DNA from: Lysobacter antibioticus HS124
GTDB taxonomy: Bacteria; Pseudomonadota; Gammaproteobacteria; Xanthomonadales; Xanthomonadaceae
Assembly: GCF_000336385.2 (NCBI RefSeq)
Contig: NZ_HG424562.1
Coordinates: 1 to 48,986 of the forward strand
Length of the DNA stretch: 48,986 nucleotides
Direction: 5' to 3'
The notes under the pieces are model-generated. The model did no database searches. It saw only the letters and a program-made list of their open reading frames with translations, and was not told the DNA's origin. Positions 30,298 to 39,986 of this stretch are shown in pieces. The translations under genes and the position numbers were made by a program. Within the stretch, counting starts at the first letter, position 1, and every line of letters starts with the position of its first letter.

Positions 30298-30603
30298 TTA
30301 CTGCCGGTCGGCGAAGAAGTTGTAGATCGGGCCGAACACCAGGGCGGCATACCAGCCGCCGGCGAAGCTTTTGACCAGCCCGATCAGCACCGCGGACCAG
30401 GTCAACAGCTGGAAATCCGGCAGCACGAGGGTCAACAGCGAGCGGGCGGCGGGCCAGGCCGGAACGAACAAGTGGGCGACCACACAGAGCCCGAACGAGA
30501 CCGACAAGAACAGGCTCAGCGCCATGCCCAGCGCGCCGACCGGGATGCGCGCCGCGGACCCGGTGCCATCGAGCCTGGATGCGGGAGTGGCGTTCATCGG
30601 CAT
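30298..30603 (-). CDS. DUF5676 family small membrane protein
   Basis: A 101-aa protein with two hydrophobic segments: IPVGALGMALSLFLSVSFGL and the C-terminal part ending in GGWYAALVFGPIYNFFADRQ. The order VPAWP, LTLVLPDFQLLTWSAVLIGL and the GWYAALVFGPIYNFFA end match the small inner-membrane DUF5676 family, often found beside metal or redox genes. Function is unknown. It lies downstream of the RND operon on the opposite side of a 171-bp gap and points left, away from it. Confidence 0.85.
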   Translation of the reverse strand: MPMNATPASRLDGTGSAARIPVGALGMALSLFLSVSFGLCVVAHLFVPAWPAARSLLTLVLPDFQLLTWSAVLIGLVKSFAGGWYAALVFGPIYNFFADRQ

Positions 30604-30774
30604 GCTCCTTCTGGCGCGTTGTCCCGATCGGCTGCTTGGCAGCCGTGCCTACTACACCACCGGCCAAGCCGGCCGGGGTTGACGTGGATCAAGCCGGCTG
30701 CCCCTTCCTGGGCGGGCCGGCCGGCAAACCGGCGCGCGGTCGGCCCGGCGCGTGGCTCCGCGCCGGGCCCGCGG

Positions 30775-33700
30775 TCAGGCCGACGGCGATTGCGGCCGGG
30801 CCGGGTGCGAGGAGTGGTGGCGGAAGCGCCGGGTCAGCCACTCGCCGAGGTCGTCGATCACGGTGAACGCGGCCGGGATCACGATCAGGCTGAGCAGGGT
30901 GGAAGTGATCAGGCCGCCGATCACCGCGATGGCCATCGGCGCACGGAAGCTGGAATCTCCGGAAAACCCCAGCGCGATCGGCAGCATGCCCGCGCCCATC
31001 GCCAGGGTGGTCATGATGATCGGCTGGGCGCGCTTGCGGCAGGCGTCGACCAGCGCGTCATGCTGGCTCAGCCCGTGTTCGTCTTCGGCGATCACCGCAT
31101 AGTCCACCAACAGGATCGAATTCTTGGTGGCGATGCCGATCAGCATCAGCAAACCGATCAACGCCGGCAGCGACAGCATGTTCTGGGTCAGCAGCAAGGC
31201 GCCGAACGCGCCGCCGGCGCACAGCGGCACCGCGGTCAGGATGGTCAGCGGCATCAGGGCGTGGTTGAACAGCAGCAACAGCACCATGTAGATGCAGATC
31301 AAGCCCGCCGCCATCGCCAACAGGAAGCCGACGAACAACTCGACGAAGACTTCGGCGTCGCCGGTATTGAGGAAGCTCACCCCTGGCGGCAACTGCTTGA
31401 CGCTTGGCAGCTGCTGCACCGTCTCCATCACCTCGCCGAGCGGGCGACCGTTGAGTTCGGCGGTCAGGGTGACGTTGCGCTGGCGCTGATAGCGCGAGAT
31501 CTGCGACGGGCCGCTGCCCATGCGCACCTCGGCCACCGCCGCCAGCGGCACCGGGCCGTAGCGGCCGGGCACGCGCAATTGGCCGATCAGCGCGGGGTTC
31601 GACAGCGCCGCCTCGGCGAAGCCGACCCGGATCGGAATCTGGCGGTCGGGCAGATTGAGCTTGGCCAGGCGCTGCTCGTAATCGCCGGCGGTGGCGATGC
31701 GCGCGGCCTCGGCGATGTCGGCGGTGGCTACGCCGAGGTCGGCCGCGCGGGCCGGGTTCGGCACGATCTGGATCTCCGGGCGCAACAGCGAAGCCGAAGA
31801 GGTGATGCTGCCCAGCCCTGGGATGCCGCGCAGGTCGCGCTCCAGCGCGATCGAGGCCTCCTGCAGGCGTTGCGGATCGTCGCCGGACAGCACCAGTTGC
31901 AACAGGTTGCCCGGCTCGGAACTGACATAGCTCACCCGCACCCCGGGCAAGTCGGCCAGCCGGGCGCGGGCCACGCGCTCCAGTTCGCGCTGGTCGCGCC
32001 CGCGGTCGTCGGCCGCGCCCCAGTCCAGCACCAGGGTGGCCTTGCGTACGTCGGGCACCCCGGTCGTCGAGGGGTCGCCCAGATCGAGCACGCTGCCGAT
32101 CGCGGTATAGACCTGCTTGAGCTCGGGAATGTCCTTCAACCGTTGGCGTGTGCGTTCGGCCACCGCCTGGGTTTCCTGCAGGCGCGTGCCCGGCGGCAGC
32201 TCCAGGCTCAGATTGCTGCGCCCCAGGTCGGACTGCGGGATGAAGGTGGCCGGAATCAGCGGCACCAGCGCCAGCGAGACGACGAACAGACCGGTGGCGA
32301 TCCACAGCGTGCGGGCGCGGTGGCGCAGCGCCGCATCGACCCAACCCAGGTACCAGCGCATCAGCCGGGAATCGGCCGGCTCCTCGCCGTGCGGCTTGAG
32401 CAGGTAGGCGGCCATCATCGGCGTCAACAGGCGCGCTACCAGCAGCGAGAACAATACCGCCGTGGCCGCGGTCCAACCGAACTCGCGGAAGAACTTGCCG
32501 GCGATGCCGGGCATGAACGCGACCGGCACGAACACCGCGGCCAGGGTCAGCGAGGTCGCGATCACCGCATTGCCGATCTCGCCGGCCGCCTCGCGGGCGG
32601 CCTCGATCGGCGGCTTGCCCATGCGCAGGTGGCGGACGATGTTCTCGATCTCGACGATGGCGTCGTCGACCAGGATGCCCACCACCACCGACAAGGCCAG
32701 CAGGGTGATCAGGTTCAGCGTGAAACCGAACCAATGCATCACCGCGAAGGTCGGAATGATCGACAGCGGCAGGGCCAAGGCCGAAACCCAGGTCGCGCGC
32801 CAGTTGCGCAGGAACGCGAACACCACCAGCAAAGCCAGCAACGCGCCTTCCCACAGCATGGTCATCGACGAGTCGTAGGAGCGGTGGGTCTCGTCGATCA
32901 CGGTGGTGACCAGGCGGAAGTCGATGCCCCGATGCTGCGCCTTGAGTTCCTCCAGCGCCTTGTGCACGCCGGCCTCGACCTCGACCTCGCTGGAACCGCG
33001 AGTGCGCGACATTGAGAACGCGACCACGTCGCGGCCGTCGAGCAGCGCGGCCTGGCTGGGATCGGCGGCGGCGTCGCTGACCCGGGCCAGCGCCGACAAC
33101 CGCACCGAGCGTCCGTCGGGCAGGCTGATCGAATAGTCGCGCAGCGCTTGCGCGGTGCCGACCGTGCCCAGGGTGCGGATGGTCTGCTGGGCGCCATCGA
33201 GCTCGGCCTTGCCGCCGGCGCGCTCGACCTGGATCGCCGCCATCTGGCGCGACACGTCGCCGGCGGTGACCCCGTAGGCGAGCAGGGCGTTCGGGTCCAA
33301 GTCGACCCGCACCTGGCGTTGCACGCCGCCGACGCGGGTGACCCGGGCCACGCCCGGCACGCCGTACATCGCCCGGCTGACCTCGCGGTCCACGAACCAA
33401 CTGGCCTCGTCGGCGCTCATCTGCGGCGCGACCAGGGCATAGGTCATCAGCGAGCCGCCGATGTCGACCTTGGAGATCACCGGCTCCTGGATGTCCTGCG
33501 GCAGGTCGGTGCGGATCCGCGTCACCGCGTCTCGGGTGTCGTCCAGCGCGGTGGCCAGGTCGGCTTCCAGCAGGAATTCGATCTGGGTGGTGCTGACGCC
33601 TTCGCTGACGGTGGACATCACCCGCTTGACGTTGGTCACCGTGGCGACCGAATCCTCGATCTTGCGGGTGACCTCGGCCTCCAACTGGCTGGGCGAGGCG

Positions 33701-33858
33701 CCCGGCTGGGTCACCGTCACCGTGGTCATCGGGAATGCGATGTCGGGGAAGCGCGCTACCGGCAGTTGGTAGAAGCCCCACAACCCAGCCACGCACAGCA
33801 CGAAGAACACCATCACCGCCGGCAACGGGCGGCGGATCGCCCATGCGGAAAAATTCAT
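30775..33858 (-). CDS. RND multidrug efflux transporter, inner-membrane pump (HAE1-like)
   Basis: A 1027-aa RND permease that exports hydrophobic or amphiphilic compounds using the proton gradient. The N-terminal MNFSAWAIRRPLPAVMVFFV helix, TVTVTQPGASPSQLEAEVTR, twelve hydrophobic segments, the TM4 acid pair in VVGILVDDAIVEIENIVRH and the two large periplasmic loops are typical. The length is standard (about 1030). The start overlaps the upstream membrane-fusion-protein stop (ATGA at 33855-33858), so the pair is translationally coupled. No outer-membrane channel gene follows, so a TolC-type channel from elsewhere is assumed. Drug range cannot be read off. Confidence 0.96.
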   Translation of the reverse strand: MNFSAWAIRRPLPAVMVFFVLCVAGLWGFYQLPVARFPDIAFPMTTVTVTQPGASPSQLEAEVTRKIEDSVATVTNVKRVMSTVSEGVSTTQIEFLLEADLATALDDTRDAVTRIRTDLPQDIQEPVISKVDIGGSLMTYALVAPQMSADEASWFVDREVSRAMYGVPGVARVTRVGGVQRQVRVDLDPNALLAYGVTAGDVSRQMAAIQVERAGGKAELDGAQQTIRTLGTVGTAQALRDYSISLPDGRSVRLSALARVSDAAADPSQAALLDGRDVVAFSMSRTRGSSEVEVEAGVHKALEELKAQHRGIDFRLVTTVIDETHRSYDSSMTMLWEGALLALLVVFAFLRNWRATWVSALALPLSIIPTFAVMHWFGFTLNLITLLALSVVVGILVDDAIVEIENIVRHLRMGKPPIEAAREAAGEIGNAVIATSLTLAAVFVPVAFMPGIAGKFFREFGWTAATAVLFSLLVARLLTPMMAAYLLKPHGEEPADSRLMRWYLGWVDAALRHRARTLWIATGLFVVSLALVPLIPATFIPQSDLGRSNLSLELPPGTRLQETQAVAERTRQRLKDIPELKQVYTAIGSVLDLGDPSTTGVPDVRKATLVLDWGAADDRGRDQRELERVARARLADLPGVRVSYVSSEPGNLLQLVLSGDDPQRLQEASIALERDLRGIPGLGSITSSASLLRPEIQIVPNPARAADLGVATADIAEAARIATAGDYEQRLAKLNLPDRQIPIRVGFAEAALSNPALIGQLRVPGRYGPVPLAAVAEVRMGSGPSQISRYQRQRNVTLTAELNGRPLGEVMETVQQLPSVKQLPPGVSFLNTGDAEVFVELFVGFLLAMAAGLICIYMVLLLLFNHALMPLTILTAVPLCAGGAFGALLLTQNMLSLPALIGLLMLIGIATKNSILLVDYAVIAEDEHGLSQHDALVDACRKRAQPIIMTTLAMGAGMLPIALGFSGDSSFRAPMAIAVIGGLITSTLLSLIVIPAAFTVIDDLGEWLTRRFRHHSSHPARPQSPSA

Positions 33859-34955
33859 GGCGTCGGCTTCTCCGCCGCGACCGCGCGCACCCGATCGCCG
33901 TCGCCGAGGAAACCGGCGCCCGCGGCGACCACGCGCTCGCCGTCTTTCAGGCCTTCGACGATCTCGACCAGGCCCTGCGCGGTCTGACCGGTACGCACCC
34001 GCTGGCGCTGCACCGACTGCGCATCCTTCATCGTGAACACGTAGCTGTGGCCGTCGCGCTGCACCACCGCCGCGCTGGGCACCATCAGGGCGCGGCCGGC
34101 GCCGGTGACGATCCGGCCTTCCACGTACACCCCTTGCTTGAGCGGTCCGGGATCGGGCAGGTCGGCATAGACCGTGCCGGTGCGGGTCTGCGCGTCCACG
34201 CCCGGGCTGACTGCGCGGATGCGGCCGGCGATGGTCCGGCCGCCATGCGGCAATTCGACCGTGTTGCCGACGGCAACCAGGGCCAGTTGGTCTTCCGGCA
34301 GCTCGGCGCGCCACTCCAGCCGGCCGTCGCGGATCAGCCGCAGCAGTTCGCTGCCGGCCGCGACCACTTGGCCGGGCTGCACGAGGCGCTTGGAGATCAC
34401 GCCGTCCGCGGGCGCACGCAACTCGGCGAAGTCGCGCCGGAGCCGGGCCGCATCGCGACCGGCGCGGGCGGTGGCGGTCTGCGCCTCGGCCTGCACCCGG
34501 GTGGCGCGCAGCTCGTCCAGATTGCCGGCGCTGATCAATTGCTGCGCGGCCAGCTTGGCGCCGCGCTCGTAACTGACCTGGGCCAACGACAGCGAGGCCT
34601 GGGCCTGGCGCAGCGAAGCCTCGGCCTGGGCCAGTTCGCTGTCCAGGGTGCGATGATCCAGGGTCAGCAGGACCTGGCCCTTGCGCACGCTCTGGCCGAC
34701 GTCGACGTCGAGTGCGGTGACCCGTTGGCCGCTGAGCTCGACGCCCAGCTGCATTTCCTCGAACGCCGACACCGGCCCGGACACCAGCACGCTGCGCGCC
34801 AGTGGCCGCCACTGCGCCGGGGCCAGCGATACGGTCAGGGCCGACGCGCTCTTGGCTGCGGCCGGGTCGGCGTCTTCGTCGCCTGCGCACGCGCTCAGGG
34901 ACAGGCACGCCGCGAGGAGGAGGGGGACTGGCCAACGCCGTGACCGTGCGCGCAT
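33855..34955 (-). CDS. RND efflux periplasmic adaptor (membrane fusion protein), lipoprotein
   Basis: A 366-aa HlyD/AcrA-type adaptor. It has a lipoprotein signal with lipobox LSAC (Cys23), then a biotinyl-lipoyl-like half (VTALDVDVGQSVRKGQVLLT), a short coiled-coil hairpin (LAQAEASLRQAQASLSLAQV and the following helix), the second lipoyl half (LRAPADGVISKRLVQPGQVV) and beta-barrel and membrane-proximal domains (PGVDAQTRTGTVYADL). It bridges the RND pump encoded directly downstream to an outer-membrane channel. It is the first gene of the two-gene operon. Confidence 0.95.
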   Translation of the reverse strand: MRARSRRWPVPLLLAACLSLSACAGDEDADPAAAKSASALTVSLAPAQWRPLARSVLVSGPVSAFEEMQLGVELSGQRVTALDVDVGQSVRKGQVLLTLDHRTLDSELAQAEASLRQAQASLSLAQVSYERGAKLAAQQLISAGNLDELRATRVQAEAQTATARAGRDAARLRRDFAELRAPADGVISKRLVQPGQVVAAGSELLRLIRDGRLEWRAELPEDQLALVAVGNTVELPHGGRTIAGRIRAVSPGVDAQTRTGTVYADLPDPGPLKQGVYVEGRIVTGAGRALMVPSAAVVQRDGHSYVFTMKDAQSVQRQRVRTGQTAQGLVEIVEGLKDGERVVAAGAGFLGDGDRVRAVAAEKPTP

Positions 34956-35350
34956 GGGATTCCGTCGAGGTAGGTAAGAATAGGGGCGGCGCTGGATCGG
35001 GGCCGGCGTCGTGCGGACGGGCCGGAGCTGCGATCCGTGCGCGCATCGCGACCAAGCTAGGCGGGCGAGTTTAAGAAGGAATTAATCGCCGGCACGGCCG
35101 TCCGCACGAACCAGGCGATCGAGCAGGACGGTCGCGCAGGGGCAGAGCAGGGCAGGCTGCGTGCGAAGCCGTCAGATTATGCCGCCGACCGGGCGCGCAC
35201 GTCCGGCCGAACAGGCATGATCCCTGCGGCCGCATGACGCAGGCCGAGATGCCGGCCAGCGTTATGCGAAATCCGCTCGGCGCCGGCCGCGCCGACCTCC
35301 ACCGATTCGATGTCCAGCGCCGCACAGCGCTTTCTTGACTCAGAACCCGC
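34956..35350. other. 395-bp divergent intergenic region
   Basis: It lies between the RND operon (minus) and the RidA gene (plus). An AT-richer segment around 35070-35090 is the likely promoter zone of the efflux operon. I see no coding sequence, no clear operator dyad and no local regulator gene. Confidence 0.5.
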
Positions 35351-35737
35351 ATGCCACTGATCGCCCACGACCCGCCCGAGCTGTTCCCGCCATACCGCGG
35401 CTATGTCCACGCCATGGAAGTCGCCGGCGGAAGCCGGTTGCTTTTCATCAGCGGACTCAACGCCTTCCAGTCCGACGGCACCACCATGCCGGAATCGTTC
35501 GAGGACCAGGCGCTGCTGATCTGGAGCCACATCAAGACCATCCTGAACTCAGCCGGGCTCGGGATAGAGAACCTGGTGTCTCTGCGCACCTACCTGGCCG
35601 ACCCGGCATTCGACGAGGCCAACGCCCGCATCCGCGCCGAACAGTTGGGATCGCATCGCGTCTCTTCGACGGTGATTTGCTGCACTTTGCTGGAGCCGAC
35701 GTGGAAGCTGGAGGTCGAGGCGGTCGCCGCAGGCTAA
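35351..35737 (+). CDS. RidA/YjgF/YER057c family protein
   Basis: A 128-aa trimeric RidA-like protein. The fold pattern is visible: LLFISGLNAFQSDGTT, DQALLIWSHIKTILNSAGLG, ENLVSLRTYLADPAFDEANA and a C-terminal KLEVEAVAAG. The Arg in LRTYL matches the conserved ligand-binding Arg of RidA enamine/imine deaminases, while the usual VEIEAVA tail is seen as LEVEAVA. Archetypal RidA detoxifies 2-aminoacrylate; this divergent member may act on another imine or bind a small metabolite. It is a single gene, convergent with the methyltransferase. Confidence 0.92.
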   Translation: MPLIAHDPPELFPPYRGYVHAMEVAGGSRLLFISGLNAFQSDGTTMPESFEDQALLIWSHIKTILNSAGLGIENLVSLRTYLADPAFDEANARIRAEQLGSHRVSSTVICCTLLEPTWKLEVEAVAAG

Positions 35738-35840
35738 GCTCGCCGCCGGGCCGCACGCCGGTTGCGGGTCGCCTCCAGCCGCGGAGAACCGGAGCCGGGC
35801 AAGGGCACGGCCGCCGCCATCCGCGGCCCGAGACGAAGCC

Positions 35841-36701
35841 TCATCTCCGCCCTGCGGCGCAGATCGTCAGATTCGGAATCCGAACCGCGCCGCCCACGGT
35901 CGCATACGGCTGCAGGCGCTCGCTGAGCCTGCGGCCGAATTCCGCCCGCTGCGCGAGCGGGCGATCGCCGAGCAGGGCGGAGAACTCGGGCGACACGTCC
36001 ATCAGGTATCGGCCGCAGTCTGCGGCGGACGAAAACTCGAGGGGCATCGTCATTTCCTCGCTGTGCACGTCGCGAAAGCCGGCGCGACGCATGGTCTCTT
36101 GCACTGCTACGCGCGCAGGCGAGCACGCAGGCGAGGCGTCGGACGCGGACGGCGGCAAGCCGAACATCTCTTGCGCGACCGCCGCCGCCAGGCTCGCCAT
36201 CGGTCGCCCCTGCGCCCCGGATGGCCAAACGGCGGTGACGAACCAACCATCGGAAACCAACAGGCGCCGGATCGCGGCCAACGCCCCGGGCGGATCGGGC
36301 AGAGACGTCACCCCCCAGCGGCAGAGGATCGCATCGAAGCGGGCGCCGGCAACATCCAGCGTCGCCGCATCCGCCTGGATGAATTCCACGTTCGCCAGTC
36401 CCTGTGCAGCGGCTCTTTCCTGGGCGATATCGAGCATCCGCGGCGAAAAGTCCGTCGCCACGACCCGCCCCGAGGGACCGACGCAGCGCGCTGCCGATAG
36501 CGCGGGTTCGCCGATGCCGGTCCCGAGGTCCAGCACCCGCTGCCCGGGTCGGACCTGCGCCAGTTCGAGCATGCGAAGGCTGACACGTTGCGCGCCGCCC
36601 TCGATGGTCGGCCACCATTTCCGCCAGCCGGCGGCGACCGCGTCCCATTGCCGGCGCTGCTCCTCGTCGTGGTGCATGGGGCGATCGGATTCGGCGCTCA
36701 T
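35841..36701 (-). CDS. Class I SAM-dependent methyltransferase (UbiE/Methyltransf_11-like)
   Basis: A 286-aa methyltransferase. Motif I is VLDLGTGIGEPAL, with the acidic end of strand 2 in VVATDFSPRML and motif II near ADAATLDVAGARFDAILCRW. The N-terminal AAGWRKWWPTIEGGAQ and the C-terminal PEFSALLGDRP segment recur in the UbiE-like small-molecule methyltransferases. The substrate is unknown and no pathway partner is adjacent. It is divergent from the PLD-like gene (234-bp gap) and convergent with RidA. Confidence 0.92.
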   Translation of the reverse strand: MSAESDRPMHHDEEQRRQWDAVAAGWRKWWPTIEGGAQRVSLRMLELAQVRPGQRVLDLGTGIGEPALSAARCVGPSGRVVATDFSPRMLDIAQERAAAQGLANVEFIQADAATLDVAGARFDAILCRWGVTSLPDPPGALAAIRRLLVSDGWFVTAVWPSGAQGRPMASLAAAVAQEMFGLPPSASDASPACSPARVAVQETMRRAGFRDVHSEEMTMPLEFSSAADCGRYLMDVSPEFSALLGDRPLAQRAEFGRRLSERLQPYATVGGAVRIPNLTICAAGRR

Positions 36702-36935
36702 GGGCTCAGTCTCCTGGTTCGACAGGCCAATCCAGGCCGCCCGGCCGAACTGGCGGCGGACGGCTGTGCGAGGACGTTCATCCTATCCCGCGCCTGCCTC
36801 GGATCGGCCAGATCCGGCGCCGGAGCCTGCGGAAACCTGAGCGGGGCAGGGTGGCCTTTCGCATGGCGGCCCTCCGTTCTCAGGGAAAACCGCGGCCTCC
36901 CGGGTCGCGTGGGCCACCGCCAGGGGGATGCCTCG

Positions 36936-38600
36936 ATGCGTGCGCGAAAGCAAGGCAACGGCTTGACCGTCAGAGCGATCGCAGGAACCAACACCGTCCT
37001 GCTCGCAATGAGCATGGACGAGGCCGCCCGCAAGGGCTGCCTGGGCTTCGCGATTCAGCGCACCGATCACACCGAGGACGAAAAGTACTGGATGCGCGGC
37101 CACAAGGTCTTCGCCGACACCGGCGCGCACGTGGCCGCGGGCCAGGATGTCTCCAGTCGATCCCATCCTTTCCAGTCGTTTCAGTGGTGCGACTATACCG
37201 CCAAGCCCGAGCACGACTACAGCTATCGGGTCGTGCCGTTGTTCGGTTCGCCGGGAAATTTGGCCGAAGGCGATGGGATCGCGGTGAAAGTGAGCACCGA
37301 GCCGAACAACGACGGCCGCCACGGCGTGTACTTCAATCGCGGCGCCTGTTCGTCGCAGGCCTATGCGCGCAATTTCGAGAACAAGCACCCCAAGGACGTG
37401 GGTCCCGCCGCCTACGATTGGCTATCGCGTGGATTGTTCGAAGGAATGGCGGCCTTCATCGCGCGCGCCAAAGACGCCTCCTATGCGTTGCATGGCGCCA
37501 TTTACGAGTTCCAGCGCCCCGAAGCGCTGAGCGCGCTCAAAGCCGCCCGCGGCCGCAAGGCCAAGGTAAAAGTCGTCTTCGACGCCATCCCCGGCGCAAA
37601 CAAACCCAAAGAAAAGAACCTGAGCGCGATCGCCTCCGCCAAGCTTGTCCGGGAATCGTCCGGAAAGACCAAGGGCACGATCATGCACAACAAATTCCTC
37701 GTGCTCAGCCACCGGAACCAGCCCATAGCCGTGTGGACGGGCTCGACGAACTGGACCGAAAACGGCATCTACGGACATTCCAATTGCGGCCACGTCATAG
37801 AAGGCGCCGATATCGCGCAGCACTACCTGGACTACTGGACTCAGTTGTCCGGCGACCAGGCCTCCGAGGCGAATCGCGACTGGATGGACGAAAACGCCCC
37901 CGCGCCGCCTTCGCCTTGGTCGGACAAGACAGTCGCCGTGTTCTCTCCCAGAAACGACCTGTCGGTGCTGGATTGGTACGCCGAGCTTGCCGCATCGGCC
38001 AAAGCGGCCCTGTTCATGACCTTCGCCTTCGGCATGAACCGGCGCTTCCTCGAGGTCTACGAAAAGGACGACGACGTCCTGCGTTACGCCCTGATGGAGA
38101 AAGAGGGCAACGGCGCCGGGCTCGCGCAGGGGAAAATCGATATCCGGCGCATTCGCGCCCGGCGCAACGTAATCGTTGCGGTGGCCAACAACCTTCAACT
38201 GAATGTGCTCGATCGCTGGGTGGCCGAACGTCGGGCGCTCAGCCACGAAGCCAACGTCAAATGGATCCACACCAAGTACGCCCTGATCGACCCGCTGGGC
38301 AACAACCCGGTGGTCATTACCGGATCGGCGAATTTCAGCGAAGCGTCGACCCTGTCCAACGACGAAAACATGCTGGTGATCCGCGGCGACAAGCGGGTGG
38401 CGGATATCTACCTGACCGAGTTCATGCGCTTGCACTCGCATTACGCCTTCAGGGAAGCGGTCAAGATCGCTCGCGATAACGGGGAAGACTTCGAAGCCGA
38501 ACGCGCACCGTTGGCGCCCGACGACAGTTGGCAAAAGGACCACTACAAGAAGGGCCACGATCGATGGTTGCGGCGGCGCTATTTCGCCGATGTTGATTAG
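36936..38600 (+). CDS. Phospholipase D-like protein with N-terminal FnIII-like domain
   Basis: A 554-aa PLD-superfamily protein. The first HKD site is HNK (His251, in TIMHNKFLVL, followed by WTGSTNWTENG); the second is HTK (His445, in WIHTKYALID, followed by ITGSANFSEAS). Both GS(T/A)N motifs are intact, so it should be an active phosphodiesterase on phospholipid or nucleic acid. Residues about 10-105 look like an FnIII-type beta domain (FAIQRTDH, then DYSYRVVPLFG). There is no signal peptide. The open frame extends upstream, but family similarity begins at the ATG at 36936. Its neighbour is a membrane pYEATS protein next to an injection system, so a role as effector or defence nuclease is conceivable; the sequence does not prove it. 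Confidence 0.9.
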   Translation: MRARKQGNGLTVRAIAGTNTVLLAMSMDEAARKGCLGFAIQRTDHTEDEKYWMRGHKVFADTGAHVAAGQDVSSRSHPFQSFQWCDYTAKPEHDYSYRVVPLFGSPGNLAEGDGIAVKVSTEPNNDGRHGVYFNRGACSSQAYARNFENKHPKDVGPAAYDWLSRGLFEGMAAFIARAKDASYALHGAIYEFQRPEALSALKAARGRKAKVKVVFDAIPGANKPKEKNLSAIASAKLVRESSGKTKGTIMHNKFLVLSHRNQPIAVWTGSTNWTENGIYGHSNCGHVIEGADIAQHYLDYWTQLSGDQASEANRDWMDENAPAPPSPWSDKTVAVFSPRNDLSVLDWYAELAASAKAALFMTFAFGMNRRFLEVYEKDDDVLRYALMEKEGNGAGLAQGKIDIRRIRARRNVIVAVANNLQLNVLDRWVAERRALSHEANVKWIHTKYALIDPLGNNPVVITGSANFSEASTLSNDENMLVIRGDKRVADIYLTEFMRLHSHYAFREAVKIARDNGEDFEAERAPLAPDDSWQKDHYKKGHDRWLRRRYFADVD

Positions 38601-38771
38601 CGCGGCGCATTGGTGCCCGCTGCGGACCCGGGCAGCCTCGCCGGCCAGCCAGAGAAGCGAGCAACGGCGCGGGGGCGGGCACGGTCATCCGACCGACTGG
38701 CGGCCCGCAAACGAGTTATCCGGTCCGGTAGAACGGAGGCATGCAAGCCGCTCGTTCCGCCTGACCGGCGC

Positions 38772-39986
38772 TCACCCCTTGAAGCCTTCCGGTACGCCGG
38801 GGACGTCATTGAGGTCCAGTTCCAGGCGCACCCCCTCGCTGGTCTGCGCTCCCACGGTGAAGGCTTCCTGGGCCACGATCTTCAGTTCGGCGACACCGTC
38901 GACGGGCGCCACGTCGTGCTCGGCCGTGGCAAACGTGGGATGGAGGTAGAAGCGCACCGGCCCGTTCAGCGGTGGACCTCCGGGCAGCGGACTCACCGTC
39001 AGTCTCACGCCGTACGTGGAACCGCCCTCGGTCAGTTGCGTCACCTCGGCCTGGAGCTGGTATCCCCCGACGACCGCTTGTCCGCCGAAGCTGCCTTTGT
39101 GCGGATCGCTGTTCCAGAGTCCCTTCCAGGACTCTTCCACACGCGCTCGGGTGTCCATGCCGACGCCCACGGCGCTTGCCGCCAGTGCGTCGGCCGACGG
39201 CCTCGCGGGACCGGCCTTGCTCAAGAACCCCACCGCTTCCTCCAGTTCCGATGCGACCATCTGCGCGCGATCCTGCGCCTGGTCGCGCTCCTGCAGGGTC
39301 TGCTCGAGCGTCTCGACCGCTTGTAGGGCCCGTTCCTGCGCCTGGTCGCGCTCCCGCTCCGCCAATTCCCTTGCGCGCTTGAGTTCGGAAATGCTGCTTT
39401 GGTTGTCTTCCAGGAAAAGGGAGAAGTCCGTGCGGGTCCAGATGTAGCACGTCAGGAACCCGACCAGCGCGCTGGCCAGGAGGATGCAGCCCGCGATAAC
39501 GGCGCCGCCTTTCCATCCCCAGCCTACGGCGGCCATCCGGGAGATTTCCGAGAAACCCTCGGCCAGCTCTCGCGCCTGCACCAGGCTCACGCCGACGATG
39601 ATCTTGGTCAGCCAGTCGCTGATCTGTTCGAGGTTCGTGTTGTCGGTGAAACCGGACCGGACCGCATCAGTTTTCACCGTGAGCGCTCGGGGAATGCCGA
39701 ACAGAAATCCGATCAGCGCACCCGCGGCCGCGGAGGCGCTGATCGCGAAAGTGACGGAGCCGAACTTGAAGAGCAGCGTGCCGGGTTCGGCCGACATCAG
39801 CAGTGCGCCGACGATCAGGATGATCACGGAAGTCACCACCACGTTGCGGAACGCCTCGATCCGGATCGCCGGGATCTCGCCTCCGGCGGTCCTGGCGCCG
39901 TGGGTGTCCTTGGCGTTTTTCGTGCTCTCCGGGTTGCCCCGGGCAACGGCGGCTTGCGTCCCTTCGCGCTGCGGTTGAGCGTTCAT
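38772..39986 (-). CDS. Membrane/coiled-coil protein with C-terminal pYEATS domain
   Basis: A 404-aa protein. The start at 39986 has a GGAAGG ribosome-binding site; an upstream ATG adds only eight residues. There are three transmembrane segments: VVVTSVIILIVGALLM, FGSVTFAISASAAAGALIGF and GAVIAGCILLASALVGFLTC. A long heptad-type region follows (LKRARELAERERDQAQERAL onward). The C-terminal 115 residues contain DPHKGSFGG, VRFYLHPTFA, and EAFTVGAQTSEGVRLELDL, the signature of the prokaryotic YEATS (pYEATS) domain. In predicted conflict systems, pYEATS modules are thought to sense a ligand or modified target while the membrane part carries out the response. It is a single gene between the PLD-like protein and the sigma-54 activator. 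Confidence 0.85.
   Translation of the reverse strand: MNAQPQREGTQAAVARGNPESTKNAKDTHGARTAGGEIPAIRIEAFRNVVVTSVIILIVGALLMSAEPGTLLFKFGSVTFAISASAAAGALIGFLFGIPRALTVKTDAVRSGFTDNTNLEQISDWLTKIIVGVSLVQARELAEGFSEISRMAAVGWGWKGGAVIAGCILLASALVGFLTCYIWTRTDFSLFLEDNQSSISELKRARELAERERDQAQERALQAVETLEQTLQERDQAQDRAQMVASELEEAVGFLSKAGPARPSADALAASAVGVGMDTRARVEESWKGLWNSDPHKGSFGGQAVVGGYQLQAEVTQLTEGGSTYGVRLTVSPLPGGPPLNGPVRFYLHPTFATAEHDVAPVDGVAELKIVAQEAFTVGAQTSEGVRLELDLNDVPGVPEGFKG

Noticed and set aside
33859-35055. A 399-codon N-terminal extension of the RND pump frame
   Set aside because: It is the antisense-like out-of-frame reading of the adaptor gene. The pump family begins at MNFSAWAIRRP (33858), which overlaps the adaptor stop.
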